A stretch of DNA of 64,000 bases from NCBI GenBank assembly GCA_025024175.1, contig QCXZ01000041.1:9667786-9731785 (forward strand). Direction: 5' to 3'. Below the pieces are notes generated by a model, which did no database searches, was not told where the DNA came from, and saw only the letters and a list, made by a program, of their open reading frames with translations. Shown one piece after another: positions 22,622 through 32,505 of this stretch (within the stretch, counting starts at the first letter, position 1; every line of letters begins with the position of its first letter). The DNA comes from Rhyzopertha dominica. Lineage: Eukaryota; Arthropoda; Insecta; Coleoptera; Bostrichidae. Position numbers and translations under genes: made by a program.

Positions 22622-23470
22622 ACAGGATTTCTATAAATGATTCGTGCAAAGCGGGCGGCGTCGATTTCTGAATTCTTAGTGCAGGTTGCAGATTAAGTTA
22701 CAGTCATGAAATTGATGGCTTTATGAAGATTTTCCAACAATTTGCGGTTCTATTTTTCTGTCAAAGGTAAGAAATTCCAATAATTATTGGTATAGTAGGC
22801 TTGTGGTAACCTCTACAGTCTACATCCTTGTACTATGGAAGTTTTATGTAGTGTAGCTAACGTTACTACCATTTAGTTTGTGAATTTCACCAGTTCAGTA
22901 GGCTAAAAACATCTTTCAGTCCATCATAGTACAATTGAACTATTTATATTAACTATTAAAATACAAAACTGGACATTTTGACGTTTTAAAGTGAAATCGA
23001 TGGGTGAAGAAATGACCAATCCAAAATGTTTTTAACAACATCGGTGATAAGTCAGTTTCGAATTTACGATAGCAATATATTGTACACATTTTTTGCACTT
23101 TCCCGCAATTTGTTGTTGGAGTTAGTTTTTTAATACTCAGCGATTCAATCATTTAACAAGCTTACTGTAGTCACAACCTCACAAATACGATACATAATAT
23201 AAAAGTTATACGAAGCCGTGTCATCCCACTACTCCGAAATGTGAGCTTTCTGCAACCTTAAAGTTGATTATCCCACAGAACACTGCAGAATATGTTGAAT
23301 ATACATACTCCCACGCGTTTTTATTAAAATATTTTATTAAAATATATCAAATAATGCAATAATCGACAGACGATAAGTGTACGTCAAAGCAATAGTTATG
23401 TTCACTTTCTTGAGAGGCGGCAAATTGATTTAATCGATAATTTGCATAAACGCCCTGCAAGGGCGTCGCC
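22622..23470 (-). mobile_element. MITE copy 2, split by about 500 bp of other sequence
   Basis: 22623-22690 (ACAGGATTTCTATAAATGAT, then TTCTGAATTCTTAG) matches the reverse complement of the right end of copy 1. About 23215-23463 (TTCTGCAACCTTAAAGTT ... GAGGCGGCAAATTGATTTAA ... CGCCCTGCAAGG) matches the reverse complement of its left and central parts. The intervening 22700-23215 is absent from copy 1, so it is either an insertion here or a deletion there. The far end (23455-23475) has lost its terminal repeat. Confidence 0.7.
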
Positions 23471-24504
23471 AGCTCACAAGCTAGAGGGGGGCAGGAAGAA
23501 ACAACCGGGGAGGGAAAAACTGCTTTTACAATGAAAAACAAGATAATGCCCAAATTTTATATATCGTTATATCTCAAATAAACATCGATATATTTTATGC
23601 GGACAAACGAACCTTCGACACCGGGGGTTATGTGATTTAGCACTCTATAACACCTCATAAAATTTTGGAGGTTTCGGAGATCTAATATTCGTCTTTTAAG
23701 TCAATCCGTATAAAGTTATGAAAAATTTGTAAACCACATTTCACTTAACAACAAATTTTAAACAGGGGTTTTTATATTGAATGATGTTACTTATATAAAT
23801 ACAATTAACAATCCACTATCAAAAGCTTACGAGCAGATGGCACGGAGCAGCGTAGCAGTTGTCTAAAAATCCCTAGATGACTACGATTATCAGCTGTCAT
23901 TTGTCTTTTTTAGTTACTCAACAATTTTAGTTATTATGAGTCGGTTTCTCTTTTCTATTTTAAACTAATATCAACATTGTTCTTAAAATCTAGACCAATC
24001 ACATACCCCAATTTAAGGTTACTGGGTTGATTTTAGCTAATATCAACTTTAACAAAGAGAATAGAAACCGACATTGCCTGTTTAAAAGTTTAAAGTTCAA
24101 CAGTTACAATGGCGTAGTAGGAACGATGCAGTGTGGAATAACTGACAAAATTAAGGTGCAAAATGCTAGAATGCGAGCTTAATACAAGAAGTGCAAAAAA
24201 GATATGGTTACACTAGTAAAAAAGTAAAAATGCTGTTATTTTTTTATTCTCTGTTTATTGTTTTTTATATTCCCAAGTTCTGATAACTATTTGGTTTTCT
24301 TTGTACTAAAGATATAATTATCTAGTAAGTGTTGAATGAACCTCTTATTTATTGTTTTGTAGTATTGGACCAGAAATACAAATTTTTCTGTTATGTTAAG
24401 TTTAAGACTTTTAAACAATGTAAACTGGTCCATTTTCCTCTAAGTGGATATAAGAGTAATGTTTACTTCTACAATAAATCTCCCCGAAGTCTATCAAATC
24501 CACT
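23471..24504. other. AT-rich spacer with a small foldback (23939-24071)
   Basis: No gene recognised. GTCGGTTTCTCTTTTCTATT at 23940-23959 is complemented by AAAGAGAATAGAAACCGAC at 24053-24071 with one or two mismatches. The inner parts (CTAATATCAAC and its partner) also pair, so the 133-bp unit is probably a foldback MITE. Confidence 0.5.
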
Positions 24505-24513
24505 ATATTTAAT

Positions 24514-24560
24514 GAATAGGCAAAGCGCTTTCAGCTGTAATTAGCCATCATCAGTCCCTC
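24514..24560 (-). ncRNA. Hammerhead-like motif, PLE-D left arm
   Basis: Minus strand: GAGGGA-CTGATGA, stem GGCT...AGCT, GAAAGCGCTT, then TGCCTA. The core is intact. Helix III is the self-complementary AGCGCU, helix I would be AGGGA/UGCCU with one mismatch, and cleavage is predicted after the U before UGCCU. Confidence 0.65.
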
Positions 24561-24781
24561 ATTGTGTAAAAAGGAATATACAAAAGAATTTATAAACCTG
24601 CCATTGTCAAAATCGAAACAAGCAATCTTGACTTCAAACAAAAAAGTAGCCTGCATGCCAAAAGCACAAACATGAAATCAATGATCAAATAAAGAATTTA
24701 GAATAGGACAGCTAAAATTACAAAAATCATTCTAAATTGTAAAATTACCATTTTGCTCGCAATAAAGACAAAATTCCAGTT

Positions 24782-25039
24782 TTGAACCATTCGGGAGTTT
24801 ACAGTTTCTCTTGTAATGATTGTAATTCTGTTTATATTGGTCAAAGCGGAAGATCTTTTTCAATTAGAGGCAATGAACACTTGAAACAATATGAAAAATA
24901 TAAAAATACTGATATAGTTAATACAAATTCTTCATTAGCAAATCATTTATTGTCATTTAAACACATCACCTCTTTAAATAATTTAAATTCTTTACATGTC
25001 TGTAATATCCTCAAAATTAAATTTTCTAGAAATTCTTGA
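24782..25039 (+). pseudogene. GIY-YIG endonuclease domain of PLE family D (fragment)
   Basis: The 85-codon open frame contains 'GVYSFSCNDCNSVYIGQSGR', with the GIY-equivalent GVY, the YIG-equivalent YIG and a Cys pair between them, followed by 'RGNEHLKQY' with the Arg and Glu-containing part. The frame ends normally after 'LKIKFSRNS'. There is no RT upstream. In a complete PLE this domain nicks the target to prime reverse transcription. Alone it is a remnant, although the frame is still open. Confidence 0.8.
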
Positions 25040-25233
25040 AATATTAAAAATTATAGATAACGGTAGTTTTACAATTTTGAATGATTTTTGTAATTTTAGT
25101 TGTTCTCCTCATCATTGATTTCATATTTGTGCTTTTGGCATGCAGGCTATTTTTTTGTTTGAAGTCAAGATTGCTTATTTCGATTTTGACAATGTCAGGT
25201 TAATAAATTCTTTTGTATTCTTTTTTACACAAT

Positions 25234-25278
25234 GAGGCACTGATGATGGCTAATTATAGCTGAAAGCGCTTTGCGTGT
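25234..25278 (+). ncRNA. Hammerhead-like motif, PLE-D right arm
   Basis: GAGGCA-CTGATGA, stem GGCT...AGCT, GAAAGCGCTT, then TGCGTG. The core is intact. The 5' helix I strand AGGCA is the exact partner of UGCCU preserved in the left arm, while here the 3' strand has drifted to UGCGU. Confidence 0.65.
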
Positions 25279-25289
25279 TCATTAAATAT

Positions 25290-25520
25290 AAAAAATTTTA
25301 AAGTTAAATTAAAACTGTTGTATCAATAAAAAGTTTGAAAAAAAAAACATTTACGTATTTTCTAACTGGGTCTGGTTTTGTATTCAATTCATTTTTAATG
25401 CAAATGTGGGGTGACATTCTGTAGATATGTAATTGCTAATAATCTTGTCTATCTATTTGTGGAAGATAAACGAGCTTAATAGTAATAATTAATGAATCAT
25501 ACACAATAGTTATCAAAAAA
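25290..25520. other. AT-rich spacer
   Basis: No features seen apart from short A runs. Confidence 0.4.
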
Positions 25521-25652
25521 CACTGTTTAAAACATTAACAAAAAAACACTGTTTAAAACGAATGTTTTAAACAATTGTTTAAAACAAAGTTTTAAACAGA
25601 AGTGTTGTTTTAAACAAGTTTAAAACATTCTGTTTTAAACATTTTGTTTTAA
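25521..25652. repeat. Cluster of GTTTAAAAC / GTTTTAAAC words
   Basis: Eight copies of a 9-10 nt near-palindrome containing TTTAAA lie in about 130 bp, in both orientations, separated by 4-12 variable bases. A longer unit, AAAACACTGTTTAAAAC, is repeated twice at the start. It borders the 5'-truncated family G PLE. It is probably a local expansion; function unknown. Confidence 0.75.
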
Positions 25653-26240
25653 TCATGCCAACCTTGATTCTGTGTGAGCATATAACGAACGTGTCGTCCA
25701 CATAACGGTAGGTACTTACCAGCATTTCGGCTTCTGGTCGCTGGAGTCTATCACTTCCATTTCGAACATCTCCAAGATATTGGCAATGACGGGTAACAAC
25801 GGTGATCCCATGAACGCTCTGCTCTTCTGTTCATAGATGTTTCCATTCCACATGAAATATATGGTTGTCAGGCATAATCTTGCTAAGTCTAGCATGTGTC
25901 CGGGCACTCCTCTTACACGTAGCAGGAGGCAGACAAAACATGATCAACTCGAAAGGAGCAGTAATTGCCATCAAAGAATTGTGAGAGAATCTCTGGAGCC
26001 CAAGAGGCTATCGCTTAAGCGGCACACGATCACTGGACCGGAACTGATAAGCATGGACAAATACGTTACCAGCCAAACGGAACAGCTACTATACCTGCTT
26101 GTAAATCACGACAGTGAATTAATTCGTTAGTCAGATTCCGTTTGAAGAAGCCTACAGTATGATCGGCGAAACGTCAAGAGCAAATCGTACGACCTCGGTA
26201 TCAAACCCGGAGGAACGTTCTACTATGGACAACGGCCGTG
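25653..26240 (-). pseudogene. Penelope-like element, family G: RT fragment on minus, terminal repeat on plus
   Basis: Minus strand 25907 to 25716: 'LARLCLTTIYFMWNGNIYEQ', 'AFMGSPLLPVIANI' and 'QKPKCW', then after a small frameshift 'STYRYVDDTFVICSHR' near 25660-25705. These are consecutive RT blocks of a PLE, ending at the YVDD site. Upstream coding decays beyond about 25930. A hammerhead-like motif on the opposite strand at 26142-26174 suggests an inverted terminal repeat at the RT 5' side, as in families A, D and F. The 97-codon plus-strand ORF at 25837..26130 is the antisense shadow. Confidence 0.78.
26138..26180 (+). ncRNA. Hammerhead-like motif near PLE family G
   Basis: TTGAAGA, stem GCC...GGC with a 12-nt loop, GAAACGTCAAG. 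The core is conserved except C3, which reads U. Helix I is weak. Confidence 0.5.
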
Positions 26241-28069
26241 AAAACCTACATTCTATTAATCTGATACCCCTATTCTGAAACAAGTTTACAAGACTTGACA
26301 GTAATCAACAACAGCACGCCATGAACATTATTTTTGTAATAAATTAACCAAAGAGGATTGGTTAGTTTACACACTAACCAATGAGTGGGCTATTATGTAT
26401 TACTAGTAATATTTTAAGTTTAGACTATATCTAACTGTTGTGGATAGTTTGTAAAGAATTTTTTTTGTTTCTACCTTGTCGACAAATCTTGTTCACTTTG
26501 CAATTGCAACTAATTTGATAGTATACCAAGTAACCAAAGCTGCTCGTAGCTATTTTAGTGGAAAGATGATTTCCATTATAATAACTAGAGGTTTGGCTAG
26601 TTTATATAATACCAAGTTAGTTTATAGATTAACCGTAACGTATATATTACGAGCCTTAACTTACTCCTCGCCAAGACAATGCACTTTCCTTAACTGTATT
26701 ATAAATATGTCACCCTTTGTTTGAATTATAGCAAATAGGTCACTCCATAACTTCTTAAAGAAGTATGTCAGCCAGTTTCTGGTGGAAAAGAGTGGAAAAT
26801 GAATCCAAATCAAAATTTCTGACTAAATGCTTGACACATGACAGCGTTTCCTTGAAGAAAGACTCCTATTTATATCCTGCAAAGTGTTATACATGTTGTT
26901 TTCGATAAGAGGGTTGGTCAAAAGTATTCAGGGCAGTAAATTATAATTGAAATTTCACTTTATTCCAACCCGCTTATGGATTCGCAAATTTCCCCAAAAC
27001 ATCCAGCGGACGTTTGACGCAGCGGGAGGCCGGATATTGCACTGTGCTGAACCCGACAAAATTTTCCTCCTCATCCGCTACGGTCAGTGTTAATCAAATT
27101 AACCGATGGGTCTCAAGCGGCCTCACTTCAGCCCGAACATCCTGTAACATCAGCGTTTTCCTCCGCATGCACGCCGATGTGTCCGGTACCTCGTAAACAA
27201 TTCAAGTGTCCATCTATCAAAATGACAGAATTCGGCCATGAATATTTTATTGATGCTGGCCACCGCCAGACTGGTGCTGCGTTATATCTATGGACTTTCC
27301 AGTGCAAAAGTTGCTACCAATAAAAGCTACAAAAAGAACGCATTATGTGTTTTGTTTTATAAATATTGTCGAAGCTTAGCATAGTTATAAAGCTACATTT
27401 TTTCAGAAAAAGTTAGATTTTTGAATAATCAAGTTTTGGTTGACACGCATTTCTCTTGATAAGATTACTGGACAAAGTTGTATTTTCTGTGATTCTTTAA
27501 AAAGCATATAACAGTTTGTTTTGAAACATAGCTCAAATTTAGCGTGAATTAAATGAAGGTAATCTTTCTTTTTTTGTTTTAGTGTTAGACACAAAAAGCA
27601 TATCTTTTTCATTAATCTATTTAGCAGTAATTCTTTTTTGACCAGAATATATCATGTCAAAGGCTTCTATAATCTTTCCAAATCAGATTTGCGTGTTCTA
27701 ACCAATCTGTGATTAAAGCTTTTCATCTCTTGACTAATGCAATCTAGTTTTCTTATCTTCCATCAAGTGCACTAATATGGTTATAGCTCTTGACAGCAAA
27801 TTGTTATTATAAAACATGCCTCGACCTAATGGAGTTAGAAGTTGGCAGCAGAAAAAATAATTGTAATGTTTAGTGTCTTATTTTTACCTTTAAACGTTTG
27901 CATAAGTGCATTTTGTTGGCCTATCAACCTAATAACATACACGCTTCCTTAACACTTTTAACATGAAACGCCACCTTATTTTCTGCATGCTTCTCAAAGC
28001 ATCCTTCAACATAATCCGAAAATCATACCATCGATCCACTTGGAGACCGATATATTAATTCCACAGTAA
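26241..28069. other. Intergenic or intronic, CpG-richer 26950-27300
   Basis: A perfect 10-bp hairpin (ATTGGTTAGT / ACTAACCAAT) lies at 26358-26383. ORFs at 26476..26724, 27014..27196 and 27087..27323 have no known domain. 26950-27300 is GC-richer and unique-looking, a possible regulatory segment or exon. Nothing further is supported. Confidence 0.4.
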
Positions 28070-29095
28070 GAAATCCATTATCTTGGGGCCTATATTATTC
28101 TTACTGTATACTTTTGATTTACCTCCAGCTTTGTTTAGTTCACAGATTCAGCTTTATGCTGATGACGCTCAGCTGTATCTTCCTTGTATCACAGGAGATG
28201 TTGATAATGCAATAGTTGCTATTAATCATGATTTAAATTTGTTTTCCAAGTGGTGCAGAAACCATGGTCTAAAGCTTAATCCTAAAAAATTACTGTTATG
28301 TGCATTGGTAATCAGCATTGCAGTGACCTTGTGTGTTCAAATTATAGTGTTACTATTGATGGAACTGTGCTTGACTGTTTTAACGAACATTAGCAAGAAG
28401 TGTACAAAATATGTCTTTTTAAATTAAAAACCATGTACGGCTTAAGGGACATCTTGGATGATAATGTAAAGTTAAAATTAGTAAAGGCATTAATTTATCC
28501 TCATGTAGATTATTGTTCTCAAGTTTACTATCATTTTATGCCCAAGTACAATCAATTAAAAATTCAACGTGTCCAGAATACTTATATAAGATACGTGTGC
28601 AAGGTTCCATTCAGAGAGCATATCTCTCCGTATTTAATTCGTTTAAATGAACCAAAAATTAATCTCAGAATGGAGTACTTATATAGCATACTATTGTATA
28701 AGATTTATACTAATAGGGTACCTTCTTATCTAACAGATATTCTTGTGAGACGCTCTCAAATTCACAATGTCAATGTTAGATATAATTCTTTTACCGTGCC
28801 TCAACTTCGCACATCAAAATTTGAGGGTAGTTATGGTTACATAGCTCCTACATTACTGAATAAAATTCTTGATATCGTAGAGCTACCACTAGCGGCGTTC
28901 AGTCGTCGTCTTAGGCATTTTTTTTCAGTAATTTGCAATTGGATTGATTTGTATGTTAGTTTTTTATATAACGCGTTTCATGTATATTTGTTTGTAAACG
29001 AGGGAGTGGTAGAATGACTGACATCAAATCTCCTACGTTTTGTGTACATTATTTTACACAATAAATAACTTTATTATTATTATTATTATTATCAT
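28070..29095 (+). mobile_element. 5'-truncated LINE (Jockey/CR1-type) with TTA microsatellite tail
   Basis: Starts abruptly inside the RT at 'LGPILFLLYTFDLP' and ends at a run of TTA repeats (29070-29092) after an AATAAA-like ATAAATAA. 5' truncation plus a simple-repeat tail is the normal outcome of target-primed reverse transcription. The coding part is listed separately. Confidence 0.85.
28083..29017 (+). pseudogene. LINE reverse transcriptase, C-terminal half, one frameshift
   Basis: 28083..28427 covers the catalytic core: 'LYADDAQLYLP' (YADD), 'LNLFSKWCRNHGLKLNPKK'. After a frameshift near 28320-28400 the 205-codon frame 28400..29017 holds the thumb and C-terminal region: 'LIYPHVDYCSQVYYHF', 'LKIQRVQNTYIRYVCKVPF' (the typical LQKIQNRAIR-like segment), 'RMEYLYSILLYKI', 'NSFTVPQLRTSKFEGSYGY' and 'LRHFF', ending at a natural stop. 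Only one clear lesion is visible, so this is among the younger LINE copies here. Confidence 0.87.
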
Positions 29096-30289
29096 CATTT
29101 CTATAAATTTTTGCTTTGAAAAATATACACCAGTAGTTACCACAAAAAGCCTCAATTTCACGTACACTAACACTCCACCCGTATTATAACTTTGTACCCT
29201 TGAATACATAACTCAGAATCTTCCACATAAGTGGGTTATCCTTGCTTCACTTAATAATGTTATACATGGATTCCACAAATTTATTGCAGCTATTGGTTGA
29301 TCCTAATGATGAGGGAAGCTCTGAATGTTGTATGCAAAATGTGTTCAAGGAAAACTATAATGACTAAACTTCTGTTCCTTTGTAAGGATTAAATTCATTC
29401 AGTAATTGTGAAGTGGGTTCAGCATTTTAGAAATACTGGCACACTTCTCCGAAAATTGCCAATTACATCTCGTAACGTTTCACTCAATCAGCAGCAAGAC
29501 TCATACGAAGGTAATACACTTCCACTCCGACACACTTTTGTTGTTTTGCTCGTCGCGACGTCCGCGTCTGATGCTCTTGTCACATCAACTTATTCACGTC
29601 AGCCTGAGTACATTTTAATCACCCTAAGTGGCTCCCGATGTAGAGTGGCTCTTACCGTTCGTACCAGCAATGGTAATAAAACCCTAACGCCGTGGTAACT
29701 TCCCCGCGTCCCACCTACCCATTAGCTGGGCCACTTGCCCCGGCAATACAGAACGATCGTACCAAATTAACTTTATTTACTTTCCACTTTTCTGTCTCTC
29801 GCGAGTGCTCTGCGGAATAAAATTGCTCGACCACAGCCGAATTGTTGTTGCTCCTGGGTGTAAACTGCTCGGGGTGGCTCCTGGAGTAATGATCTTTATT
29901 GTTAGAGCGAATTGGTTAAAAGCAATTGCATTGTAAAAAGATTTGAGCGCAAGATTTTACTGTCCGTAAGGACAAATTGGATTAGAAATACCAATTTGCG
30001 GAAACCAGTATTGCTGCTAATAATGAACCTGACGTAACCTTCATGTGAATACTAGTTGCATTCCAAGTGTATAGAGAAGGTGGTTTAACAGTGATCGTCT
30101 ATTACTAGTACACAGGGCGTTCCCGTAATAATGTTAGAATATTTAAAGGCGACGTTTTATGAACTATTTTAGGAAAAGCCTTCTAATAAAAATTTTCCAT
30201 TTGAGCCCTCAACGGGGATCTCGATACTTTAACATCCTAGAACTGTATCCACACTACTGCCTTGGCCGAAACAGTAAAAAATAACCCCA
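29096..30289. other. Spacer with a faint transposase helix and a CpG-richer part
   Basis: At 29408-29460 'KWVQHFRNTGTLLRKLP' resembles the helix-turn-helix linker of mariner/IS630 transposases, but nothing else of the protein follows. 29500-29950 is CpG-richer and unique-looking. No complete feature. Confidence 0.35.
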
Positions 30290-30314
30290 TTACAATATTA
30301 GAAATTACAATAAT

Positions 30315-30354
30315 CTATAGTATTTCAGCAGCTAAGCTGTCATCTTCAGTAGAT
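30315..30354 (-). ncRNA. Hammerhead-like motif, family E type
   Basis: Minus strand: TATCTA-CTGAAGA, stem CAGC-TTA-GCTG, GAAATACTA, TAGAT. The core is intact, helix I is AUCUA/UAGAU, and helix III is minimal. It lies at the 3' end of the minus-strand LINE fragment. Confidence 0.6.
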
Positions 30355-31020
30355 AATAATGAGTTGACTTCTTGAAATCTTTTAAGAATTATTTCATTAC
30401 TATGAGAATTATAACATAATTGGGTATCTACCCTAACAACCAAAACACGAAAGTTAACAAGGCTTGCCAGTTTGTAATTTTCAATAAAATTAACGTTAGT
30501 GCTAATTTGTGGTTTTCGGCTAAATCTTAAGATTGAACACTTAGCTACATTTAATTTTAATTGATTATCTTCACATCACTTTCCAATGGATCTATATCTT
30601 CTTGAATCAAATCACATTCGCTGTTAACAGAAACACTCCTCAAAAATTTAAAGTCATCAGCACACAGTAATATCTGACAATGCTTGACTACACNTGTTAT
30701 ATCATTATAAATATCAGCAATAATACAGGACCTAGATAGGAGCTCTGTGGAACCTGAGACGAAGCAGTGGTTGAACCAGACTTAACTTTTCCCATTACCA
30801 CGTACTGTTTGCGTTCTGATAAATACGATCTTTTCCAAGACAATGTAGGATCACTGATGCCAATTATATAAAGCTTTATTAGCAGTCTAACAATGTTTAC
30901 TTGGTCAAAGGCTTTACTCAGGTCAGTAAATATACAGTCAATGTCAAGGCCATCCTCTAAGGAATTCAGAATGTAATTTATAAACAAAAAGAGATTTGTT
31001 GAAGTAGAATGCCCGTTCAT

Positions 31021-31219
31021 AAAATGTTGCTCATCTACTATGATTTGCTTTACATAGAATGAAATATCATCTAATACTAAGTCATATAGCAACTTGACTA
31101 CAGATGCCATTAAAGAGAGCATTTCTTTAATGGCATCTGTAGTCAAGTTGCTATATGACTTAGTTTTAGATGATATTTCATTCTATGTAAAGCAAATCAT
31201 AGTAGATGAGCAACATTTT
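31021..31219. repeat. Inverted duplication of LINE coding sequence (96-bp arms)
   Basis: Arms 31021-31116 and 31124-31219 are reverse complements with one mismatch in 96 bp, separated by 7 bp. The right arm duplicates, in inverse orientation, the RT segment 'LMASVVKLLYDLVLDD' and on, and replaces the original bases between 'ELWKTSYI...' and this segment. It looks like a snap-back template switch during reverse transcription or repair. Confidence 0.88.
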
Positions 31220-31320
31220 TACATCCTGATTGCAACCCTGTTTATTAATTGGTTTTATGTAGGAAGTTTTCCATAGTTCAGGCAAATGTCCTTCATTTAG
31301 AGATTTATTGAATAAAATCT

Positions 31321-31892
31321 AGGGAATAGCACACATTATTAGCACAAAAAGATTGCAGGAATATCTTTAGGTCTTGGACTATTACAGGGCTTCAATCATT
31401 TTACCTTATTTAAAATAGTATTATCAGATATTACCATTTGCTTTATATCTATTATATCATACTAACCAGAAAATTACGTATTGCAGATTTGGTCGGTCGA
31501 ATATACCGACTGAAAATAATTAGCAAACAAATTGACAATAGCTTGAATAAAATAAAACAAATAAGACTATTCTTGTATTCTACAATGCATGTCTATGCTG
31601 TGCTGTCTGCACTTCAACCACCTGCAGATAGATCTATTTCGCTGTCATTACAGCTCATCAGCGCAGTTTAGGTCTAGCGCAGACAGCACGGCCTAGAACT
31701 GGTTTTGCCTATATACCAAACCAATGGTATGATGTAAGGAAGAATTTAGACGGCAATGCCATCTGTCAGCATTACATTGACATGATGACAAAGCCACCTA
31801 GCTGCCTTAACGGGTCACTTCCTTTAGGAAGTAGTACCATCTAAATTCTCCCTTATATTCTTGTATTCGTTTCCGAACAAAACGAATACGTA
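31321..31892. other. AT-rich spacer, nothing recognised
   Basis: No repeat ends or coding motifs. A short near-palindrome (CAGCACGGC / GCTGTGCTGTC region, 31595-31690) is visible but weak. Confidence 0.4.
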
Positions 31893-31939
31893 GAAAACTC
31901 TGTTATCGGGCTCTGTAGCCGTTGTCCGTTGGGTGTTAT

Positions 31940-31982
31940 CCCTGACGTTTCACCGGTTCGAGTGATCAGCGTCCTCAGAGCT
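31940..31982 (-). ncRNA. Hammerhead-like motif, PLE-F left arm
   Basis: Minus strand: CTGAGGA, a stem with CACT...GGTG, GAAACGTCAGG. All core positions are conserved. The helix II register is ambiguous. Confidence 0.55.
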
Positions 31983-32404
31983 ATGCACAGGCGGAAAGGT
32001 GNACATTGGCACCACTAAAAGANAAGACTGAATGAACATAAAAGGAATTGTCGACTAGGACATGTTCAGAANTCTGCAGTAGCCGAACATGTGTTTAGCA
32101 ACGGTCACCATGAAATACTGTTCGAGGATACGCAAGTACCGCCGGGTATTATTGTCGACTAGTCCGGGAAGCCATAGCGATTGAAAAAACACAAGGACAA
32201 CTTTAACCGGCAAGAGGAAACTCTTAAACTAAGCAAAGCCTGTCTACCGGCAATTGCTTATACCAAAATTGGCAAGAAACGAACAGGTACCGATAAGGGA
32301 CGACCGCGGCATCAATACGGTTTGCGCGCGAGATCCGAGTAAGCAACACCACGTCAGTTTGACAGTTTGCCGCAGAAGTCAAACCAAGACAGAAGAACTT
32401 ACAT

Positions 32405-32450
32405 ACCTCTGAGGATGCCGGTCACTCGAACCAGTGAAACGTTAGGGATG
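32405..32450 (+). ncRNA. Hammerhead-like motif, PLE-F right arm
   Basis: CCT-CTGAGGA, CACT...AGTG, GAAACGTT, AGG. The core is conserved, with a short helix I (CCU/AGG). Confidence 0.55.
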
Positions 32451-32505
32451 ACACCCAACCTACGACGGCCACAAAGCCCGATAGCACAGTTTTCTACAAA
32501 CCTTG

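Larger units (their letters stand above)
24505..25289 (+). mobile_element. Penelope-like element, family D: GIY-YIG flanked by inverted terminal repeats
   Basis: The left arm 24505-24752 is complemented at high identity by the right arm 25059-25289. Words such as GACTTCAAACAAAAAAGTAG and CAAAATCGAAACAAGCAATC occur inverted on the right with few changes. Between them is only the endonuclease part of a PLE protein and no RT. Each arm carries a hammerhead motif pointing outward (24525-24554 on minus, 25240-25272 on plus). PLE terminal repeats are known to occur in inverted as well as direct orientation. Confidence 0.85.
30290..31320 (-). pseudogene. Jockey/I-type LINE pol fragment with internal inverted duplication, fused to a hammerhead tail
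   Basis: Minus strand: 'FNKSLNEGHLPELWKTSYI' near 31255-31310, then a foreign inverted segment, then 'HFMNGHSTSTNLFLFINYI', 'DCIFTDLSKAFDQVN' (RT motif A region), 'RSYLSERKQYVV', 'SGSTTASSQVPQSSYLGPV' and 'LCADDFKFLRSVSVNSECDL' at about 30640-30690, with CADD in place of YADD. Similarity decays by about 30400. A family E type hammerhead (30321-30349, minus) follows directly. The 93-96 bp duplication is described separately. Nonfunctional. Confidence 0.85.
31893..32505 (+). mobile_element. Penelope-like element, family F: GIY-YIG C-terminal fragment with inverted terminal repeats
   Basis: 31896-31985 is the imperfect reverse complement of 32403-32500 (ATCGGGCT, GGTTGGGTGT/ATCCCT and GTTTCACTGGTTCGAGTGA counterparts). 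Between them, 32010-32260 reads 'LNEHKRNCRLGHVQ', 'SAVAEHVFSNGHHE' and, in another frame, 'HKDNFN'-like words, the C-terminal part of a PLE GIY-YIG protein. Each arm holds a hammerhead core pointing outward. Frameshifts and three N bases make coding limits approximate. Confidence 0.78.

Noticed and set aside
29405..29698. Open frame beginning like a mariner helix-turn-helix linker
   Set aside because: Seventeen residues look right, but the rest of the 96-codon frame has no transposase motif. Mentioned only under the spacer.
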